A DNA stretch of 64,000 nucleotides. Origin: Synechococcus sp. A10-1-5-1 (GTDB taxonomy: Bacteria > Cyanobacteriota > Cyanobacteriia > PCC-6307 > Cyanobiaceae). Below, in pieces: positions 60,015 through 64,000 of this stretch. The notes beneath the pieces were generated by a model. The model was given only the letters and a program-made list of their open reading frames with translations. It did not search any database and was not told where the DNA came from. Position 1 is the first letter of the stretch. Each line of letters begins with the position of its first letter. The position numbers were made by a program, and so were the translations under genes. Location of the stretch: the NCBI RefSeq assembly GCF_023115425.1, contig NZ_CP096032.1, positions 62,001 to 126,000 of the forward strand. The letters run 5' to 3'.

Positions 60015-61646
60015 ATGCGACATGTTCTCTTCGCAATCCTTCCTCTGATTATTCCTTCTTCGTCTCTGGCATTTCAACTCCCAGACCCCTCTTTATCTGC
60101 TATCCCAGCTTCCTCCGAAGTCAATCAGCTTCTTTGTCTGGATCGGCGTCATCCCTCTGTTGCCAAGGCCCTTCGTCTTCTCGATCAACCCGAATACTGT
60201 TCTACTGCAACCTTCTACAACTTTCTTGACTACCGTGACGGCGATGTTTCTATTGACAATCTCCAGGATGTTCTGGATCTTACGAAGCAGTCTCCAGCAG
60301 TCATATCTGCTGATTTTTCTTACCTAGCTTCCAAGGATCAGCAGGCTTCATTCTTCATCCAGGCCTTTGCCCCTACATTCTCGATCTCTTCCGGCAGCTG
60401 GTCTAGCATTTATTCGAACAGTTCTACCTTGACCAAGCCTACGCCAGCTTCTGGTCAGCCATCAATCACGCAACGCTATTCCAACTCGTCTGCCCAGGAG
60501 TATTCTTCCTCGCTGAGTCCAACGATCAGTGTCCCCCTTTTTGATCCATACTCTATAAACCTTGCATTCTACTATCGTAACTTATCTTTCTCAACCGCTT
60601 ATTCGTCCTCTTCCTCCGACCTGTCTCAGTTTTCCAATGCACTGACTAGCTCGGTTGATCTATGGACTGCAAAGAATGGAATCCTGATTGCCCAGAAGAA
60701 CGTCTCATCTGCTTTGACCTCCTTCCTCTCGACATACGCTCAGTACGAGTTGGGAGCTCTTGCTATACCGGATGTCGCTCAGTCCCTGAACGTTTTGCGC
60801 CAATATCAAAATAATCTTTCTAGCTCTATTGAAAGCTTTAACACCTACTATGCTCAATTAGCCGCCAACGCTGGCGTGCCCTTTGGCAAGCTTAAGCTTT
60901 CGCCTTCGTTCTTTTCTGTCCAAACTGTCTCCAAGCTGGCGTCTTTCCCGTACGGAGACCTTGCGAGCTTGTCGCGTCAAAGCCTGGTCTTCTCTGACCA
61001 GATCTATGTTGACTACTACAACTTCAAGTCTTTTCAGAGTCAGTCGCGCAGCTATCTGTCCGAGTACTTGCCATCGTTCGGTCTGTCGTTTGGCTGGTCG
61101 CCATCCTCTACGTATTCTTATAATACTGCCGGTCTCGCGCAGTATAGTGGCGACCCCATTATAAACACTTACAGTCAGACGTCCAATTCGACGTGGGGGA
61201 ATTCCCTGGCTATAACCTTCACTTGGGACTTCTTTGACTCAGGGGCAAATGCGTATTTGGCATCGTCTTCAAAGAAGAATGCTATTGCTTCTCGTGAATC
61301 TGCAAAACAGGCTGCTCTGACGGTTCTTCAGACCGCATCGTCTAATTACAGTCTATTTCACAACTCTTCAAACCAGGTCGCAGCTTCTCTGCAGTCCATT
61401 GATTTCTCGAGGCGCGCTTACGATGACACCCTTGTTGCCCTTCGTGCTGGATTCTCTAATGTCACGACCCTGTTTCAGAGGTTAACTGAGTATTCATCTG
61501 CTTTGACCTCATGGAATAATCAGCTTCGGACTCTGTTGGCTTCATCCGTTACTCTCCAATATCTCTCTAGGGACGGTTACTTTGAGGGTATTCGTCCATA
61601 CCAGCTTGTCTATGGCGACTACATCCTGGACTTTATTGATTACTAG
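60015..61646 (+). CDS. TolC-like outer-membrane efflux protein, Ser-rich
   Basis: A 543-residue protein from ATG 60015 with a signal peptide (MRHVLFAILPLIIPSSSLAF). Despite strong divergence the layout is that of TolC-family channels: long helical segments (SVDLWTAKNGILIAQKNVSSALTSFLSTYAQYELG and AKQAALTVLQTASSNYSLFHNSSNQ) alternating with beta-rich stretches (SLSPTISVPLFDPYSINL, GNSLAITFTWDFFDSG), and an ending ...YGDYILDFIDY. The gene is extreme in Ser codons and C/T-ending codons, giving a pyrimidine-rich coding strand unlike its island neighbours. It would complete the exporter across the outer membrane. Confidence 0.8.
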   Translation: MRHVLFAILPLIIPSSSLAFQLPDPSLSAIPASSEVNQLLCLDRRHPSVAKALRLLDQPEYCSTATFYNFLDYRDGDVSIDNLQDVLDLTKQSPAVISADFSYLASKDQQASFFIQAFAPTFSISSGSWSSIYSNSSTLTKPTPASGQPSITQRYSNSSAQEYSSSLSPTISVPLFDPYSINLAFYYRNLSFSTAYSSSSSDLSQFSNALTSSVDLWTAKNGILIAQKNVSSALTSFLSTYAQYELGALAIPDVAQSLNVLRQYQNNLSSSIESFNTYYAQLAANAGVPFGKLKLSPSFFSVQTVSKLASFPYGDLASLSRQSLVFSDQIYVDYYNFKSFQSQSRSYLSEYLPSFGLSFGWSPSSTYSYNTAGLAQYSGDPIINTYSQTSNSTWGNSLAITFTWDFFDSGANAYLASSSKKNAIASRESAKQAALTVLQTASSNYSLFHNSSNQVAASLQSIDFSRRAYDDTLVALRAGFSNVTTLFQRLTEYSSALTSWNNQLRTLLASSVTLQYLSRDGYFEGIRPYQLVYGDYILDFIDY

Positions 61647-61670
61647 ACGCAGTTCTAGCTTGCTTGCTCT

Positions 61671-62093
61671 CTAGTTGACTTTGTCGGCTTGTCGGCAGCT
61701 GCAGAGTTCATCCAGGTCAGGCCGACCGGTCAGGGCCAAGCGCCATTGGGCCCAGAGGCCATAGGCCCAATCCGCTAACGGTCCGATGACGGGCCAGGCT
61801 GTCGGGGCGTACAACCAGCCCAGTCCGATCAGTCGATAGGCCTCGCGGAAGACTGCGACATCCTTCAGGACGGTTCCGTCCCCCTGAATGGCGTGGATGC
61901 GGCCCATGGCCTCCCGGTAGCTGATCCCTTCGTGTTGCTCTGGCCTGTAGCTGGTGTCGTTGATGTCGACAAACGCGATCAGAGCTGAGCTGGGGTGCAG
62001 CCGCTGATCCCGCTGGCGCAGGAATTTCACTTCCCGCAGACAGAGCGGACAGCCGCCGTCGTAGAGGAGCGTGAGGGACGCCGTCGTGGCCAT
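61671..62093 (-). CDS. DCC-family thiol-disulfide oxidoreductase (DUF393)
   Basis: A 140-residue protein with the DCC signature LLYDGGCPLCLREVKFL: Asp plus CxxC at the end of the first strand, as in thioredoxin-like DCC proteins. The rest (GRIHAIQGDGTVLKDVAVFREAYRLIGLGWLYAPTAWP) fits the family, including the FxxLY-like end segments. No membrane span. The function of the family is not established beyond the thiol motif. It is the first core-like gene to the right of the island, transcribed towards tolC; no terminator was noted in the 24-base gap. Confidence 0.9.
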   Translation of the reverse strand: MATTASLTLLYDGGCPLCLREVKFLRQRDQRLHPSSALIAFVDINDTSYRPEQHEGISYREAMGRIHAIQGDGTVLKDVAVFREAYRLIGLGWLYAPTAWPVIGPLADWAYGLWAQWRLALTGRPDLDELCSCRQADKVN

Positions 62094-62271
62094 GGAGCGG
62101 GACTTTGCTTAAGAGAATCCTGGCAAGGTCGTCCCCTCCGGTGGCTGGGTCACGCGGTGGTGAAGACCGCCGCCGCACTTGAGCATGTCCTTCAACCGTT
62201 GGCTTGGAGCACTGGTTGGGGCCATGGGCCGCTGATCACTTTGACTGCGCTGAGCACCAACGGGACCGTTG

Positions 62272-62727
62272 ATGGGCTTGCAGCAGGCTCTTGAGCAATT
62301 CGACCTCCAGACGCGCGGCAAGGGGTTCTTGCGCATCGACCCTGAGCTGAACCGCTGGATTCGCTCAACGGGTGTCCGCCAGGGCGTTCTCCATCTGAGT
62401 GCTCTCCACACCAGCTGCAGCCTGACCATCAATGAGAACGCCGATCCACGGGTTCTAGGCGATCTCGCGGCCTGGATGGAGGCGGTGGTTCCCCAGGTTG
62501 CCCATGGTGCCTTGGATGGCTCCGATTCCTTGCGCCGTTACCTGCATGACGACGAGGGGCCCGACGACATGCCCGCCCATATCCGCTCGGCGTTGACCAG
62601 CCAAACCCTGTCCCTGAGCGTTGTGGACGGCAAGTTGCTGCTGGGCATTTGGCAGGCGGTCTACCTCTGGGAGCACCGCGCCAGACCCCAGCGCAGGCGG
62701 GTCGCGGCTCATCTGATCGGGGAGTAG
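62272..62727 (+). CDS. YjbQ/UPF0047-family protein
   Basis: A 151-residue protein from ATG 62272 (a TTG directly precedes it). The family motifs are LHLSALHTSCSLTINENADPRVLGDL and DDMPAHIRSALTSQTLSLSVVDGKLLLGIWQAVYLWEH; the HTSCSL and GIWQ blocks are diagnostic. YjbQ homologues are reported as secondary thiamine-phosphate synthases in some organisms, but the physiological role is not settled. It diverges from the DCC gene, and the next gene follows at once (stop TAG directly before GTG). Confidence 0.92.
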   Translation: MGLQQALEQFDLQTRGKGFLRIDPELNRWIRSTGVRQGVLHLSALHTSCSLTINENADPRVLGDLAAWMEAVVPQVAHGALDGSDSLRRYLHDDEGPDDMPAHIRSALTSQTLSLSVVDGKLLLGIWQAVYLWEHRARPQRRRVAAHLIGE

Positions 62728-62985
62728 GTGATGACGCTTTCGCTCGAGGAACTGACCTTGGCGCTCACGCGCCTGCAAGAGCGGGTGGAGACGCTGGAGG
62801 CGGAACTGGCATCACTGCGGGGCCGAGACCTGTCGCCTTCAACCCAGTTGGCGCGGCGCAATGCCGAACGGCTGGCGGAGGAGGTCCGTCGCCGCCGGGA
62901 GAGCACGCCGGAGCCGGAGGACGACACCGACATTGATCTGTTGATCGATCGCCTGCATGACTTGGCCCTCGAGAATGGGCCTTAG
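62728..62985 (+). CDS. Small coiled-coil protein of unknown function
   Basis: An 85-residue acidic protein (GTG 62728, or ATG 62731 just after). The N-terminal half is one long helix with heptads (ELTLALTRLQERVETLEAELASL), then an Arg-rich helix (RRNAERLAEEVRRRRES) and an acidic tail (EDDTDIDLLIDRLHDLALE). Function unknown; it may be an adaptor or dimerisation module. It starts directly after the YjbQ stop, so it belongs to the same transcript. Confidence 0.65.
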   Translation: MMTLSLEELTLALTRLQERVETLEAELASLRGRDLSPSTQLARRNAERLAEEVRRRRESTPEPEDDTDIDLLIDRLHDLALENGP

Positions 62986-63000
62986 TTCCAGGTTTTTGGG

Positions 63001-63279
63001 ATGGCCACACCGATCAACGTCGTCCACGGGCCTGAACCCGCTCAATTGGAGCAATTGGGCGTCGCCCAGTGGCCGATCTGGAGCTGCGAGATCAGCTCCT
63101 TTCCTTGGACCTATGACGAGCAGGAAACCTGCCTGCTGCTGCAGGGGGCTGTCACGGTGACGCCCGAGGGCGGTGAACCCGTCCGCTTTGGCGCCGGCGA
63201 TCTGGTCACCTTTGCCGCTGGGCTCTCCTGCCACTGGGATGTGCATCAGCCTGTGTGCAAGCACTACCGCTTCGGTTGA
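63001..63279 (+). CDS. Small cupin-domain protein (DUF861-like)
   Basis: A 92-residue single-cupin protein from ATG 63001. The cupin signature is visible as ISSFPWTYDEQETCLLLQGAVTVTPEGGEPVRFGAGDLVTFAAGLSCHWDVHQPVCKHYRFG, with the EETCLLLxG and GDLVTFxxG motifs of the (S)-ureidoglycine aminohydrolase-like DUF861 group. Metal ligands: Glu in the first motif, His in CHWDVH. Substrate unknown. Fifteen bases after the previous gene. Confidence 0.85.
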   Translation: MATPINVVHGPEPAQLEQLGVAQWPIWSCEISSFPWTYDEQETCLLLQGAVTVTPEGGEPVRFGAGDLVTFAAGLSCHWDVHQPVCKHYRFG

Positions 63280-63315
63280 GCCGCGCCAGGCTGAGGGCCG
63301 TTGGATGGGTTGGTG

Positions 63316-63600
63316 ATGGCCGCTGTTCCGCTCACCCCGGCTGAAATCGATCAGCTCGAGCAGCAGTTGCCCGGCTGGAGCTTGGTGGACGGCAAGCTTC
63401 ACCGGGAGCTGGTCTTTGCGGATTTCAATGAGGCTTTTGGCTTCATGACCCGGGTGGCCCTGATCGCCGAAGCGATGGGCCATCACCCGGAATGGCGCAA
63501 CGTCTGGAACCGGGTGGTGATCGATCTGACAACCCACGACACCGGTGGTCTCTCCAACCTCGATCAGCAATTGGCGCATCGGATCAACGCCTTGGTTTGA
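63316..63600 (+). CDS. 4a-hydroxytetrahydrobiopterin dehydratase (PCD) family
   Basis: A 94-residue pterin-4a-carbinolamine dehydratase homologue. It has [63 protein letters not shown], where HHPEW is the catalytic His-His pair of the family. Start ATG 63316 is preferred to the TTG at 63301. In cyanobacteria and plants such proteins are sometimes linked to RuBisCO assembly or pterin recycling; without aromatic hydroxylase in sight the substrate is uncertain. Confidence 0.92.
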   Translation: MAAVPLTPAEIDQLEQQLPGWSLVDGKLHRELVFADFNEAFGFMTRVALIAEAMGHHPEWRNVWNRVVIDLTTHDTGGLSNLDQQLAHRINALV

Positions 63601-63632
63601 CCGTAGATTCAACGCACTGAGGGGCGCCTCGC

Positions 63633-64000
63633 ATGTGCGGACTGGCAGGCGAACTCACGAGTGGGTCCGCTGAGACCATGCCCCGCGCCCAGGCCGCGCG
63701 CATTGCTGAACTCCTGTTGCACCGCGGCCCCGATGACTCGGGCATTTGGCAGAGCCGGACCTGCACCCTGATTCATCGCCGTCTCTCGATTCAGGACCTG
63801 TCTCCGGCGGGCCATCAGCCGATGCAGTCATCCTGCGGGCGCTACCGGCTGGTCTTTAACGGCGAGATCTACAACTACAAAGAGCTCCGCAACCACTTGG
63901 AGTCCCTCGGCGAGCGATTTGTCTCCACGGGCGACACCGAGGTGCTCCTGCGGCTGTTGATCCGCGAGGGTGCAGCGGCGCTTCCCCAGTTGCGCGGCAT
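63633..64000 (+). CDS. asnB: Asparagine synthetase (glutamine-hydrolysing), N-terminal part
   Basis: Runs off the right edge; read from ATG 63633. The first residue after Met is Cys2, the nucleophile of class II glutamine amidotransferases, in MCGLAGEL. Further GATase II motifs are HRGPDDSG, LIHRRLSIQDLSPAGHQPM and FNGEIYNYKELR, and GDTEVLLRLL, all in the order found in AsnB. The synthetase domain lies beyond the window, so the acceptor cannot be checked; some AsnB paralogues amidate sugars or peptides instead of making asparagine. Confidence 0.93.
   Translation, partial: MCGLAGELTSGSAETMPRAQAARIAELLLHRGPDDSGIWQSRTCTLIHRRLSIQDLSPAGHQPMQSSCGRYRLVFNGEIYNYKELRNHLESLGERFVSTGDTEVLLRLLIREGAAALPQLRG

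Larger units (their letters stand above)
47640..61646. other. AT-rich genomic island encoding a YcaO-TfuA peptide (RiPP) system
   Basis: About 14 kb of visibly AT-rich DNA: 19 of 60 bases are G/C at 51781-51840, against 39 of 60 at 37801-37860 in the core. It is bounded by the DUF2721 and DCC-protein genes. It holds an APH-fold kinase, a COQ4-like protein, a Gly-Gly leader precursor, YcaO, TfuA, a glycosyltransferase, and an export set (HlyD-like, C39-ABC, ABC, TolC-like). No integrase, transposase, tRNA or att repeat is visible, so the entry route is unknown. The two operons converge near 53.78 kb and tolC diverges from hlyD, so the export operon faces the biosynthetic one. Confidence 0.85.

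Overview
The window reads as chromosome of a unicellular picocyanobacterium of the Synechococcus/Cyanobium type. The pointers are psb27, a ferrochelatase with a C-terminal chlorophyll-binding-like helix, a principal sigma factor with a Lys/Ala/Ser/Thr-rich N-terminus, adenosylcobalamin genes (cobO- and cobK-like), several families known mainly from cyanobacteria (DUF2854, DUF3153, DUF1824), and GC-rich, tightly packed genes. No tRNA, rRNA, CRISPR array, insertion sequence or prophage was recognised. Species cannot be fixed from this window.

Layout. 1-21.4 kb is housekeeping: ilvB, an M23 peptidase, hemH, a lone tyrosine recombinase, cobO, pyrH-frr, a ChlP-like reductase, a transaldolase with EF-hands, ftsI with a probable FtsL-like partner, a CPBP membrane protease, a double phosphoglycerate-mutase protein, a degenerate dihydroorotase, lepB, ferredoxin with an ArsC-like protein, and a first inorganic pyrophosphatase. 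21.4-33.7 kb holds proS, psb27, purA, a PfkB kinase, cutA, cobK, ssb, argB and priA. 33.7-47.6 kb holds rpoD with a long leader, two membrane glycosyltransferases, a PAP2 phosphatase, hemC, a ClC channel, a second pyrophosphatase, a LOG protein, carboxypeptidase Taq, an ecotin-like protease inhibitor, an OsmC protein and a DUF2721 protein. 61.7-64 kb returns to core-like genes (DCC protein, YjbQ, cupin, pterin dehydratase, start of asnB).

The exceptional part is an AT-rich island at about 47.64-61.65 kb. As a comparison, 19 of 60 bases are G/C at 51781-51840, against 39 of 60 at 37801-37860. It encodes what looks like a complete and unusual RiPP (ribosomally made, modified peptide) system. 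Its parts are: an APH-fold kinase; a COQ4-like protein; a 68-residue precursor with a Gly-Gly leader end and a 16-residue hydrophobic core DTCGWVAVGVGVAALF; a YcaO enzyme; a TfuA protein; a glycosyltransferase; and, facing them, an export operon (HlyD-type adaptor, C39 peptidase-ABC protein, second ABC protein) with a divergent TolC-like outer-membrane protein. YcaO plus TfuA points to backbone thioamidation or a trifolitoxin-like modification.

Three features stand out. An intrinsic terminator sits between precursor and ycaO, and its U-tract abuts the ycaO start codon. Both ABC proteins keep Walker A but have lost the LSGGQ signature, the catalytic Glu and the switch His. The precursor gene is far more GC-rich than its island neighbours. 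The likely working model is: COQ4-like, kinase and YcaO/TfuA modify the precursor, the C39 domain cuts after Gly-Gly, and the HlyD/TolC machine exports the product.
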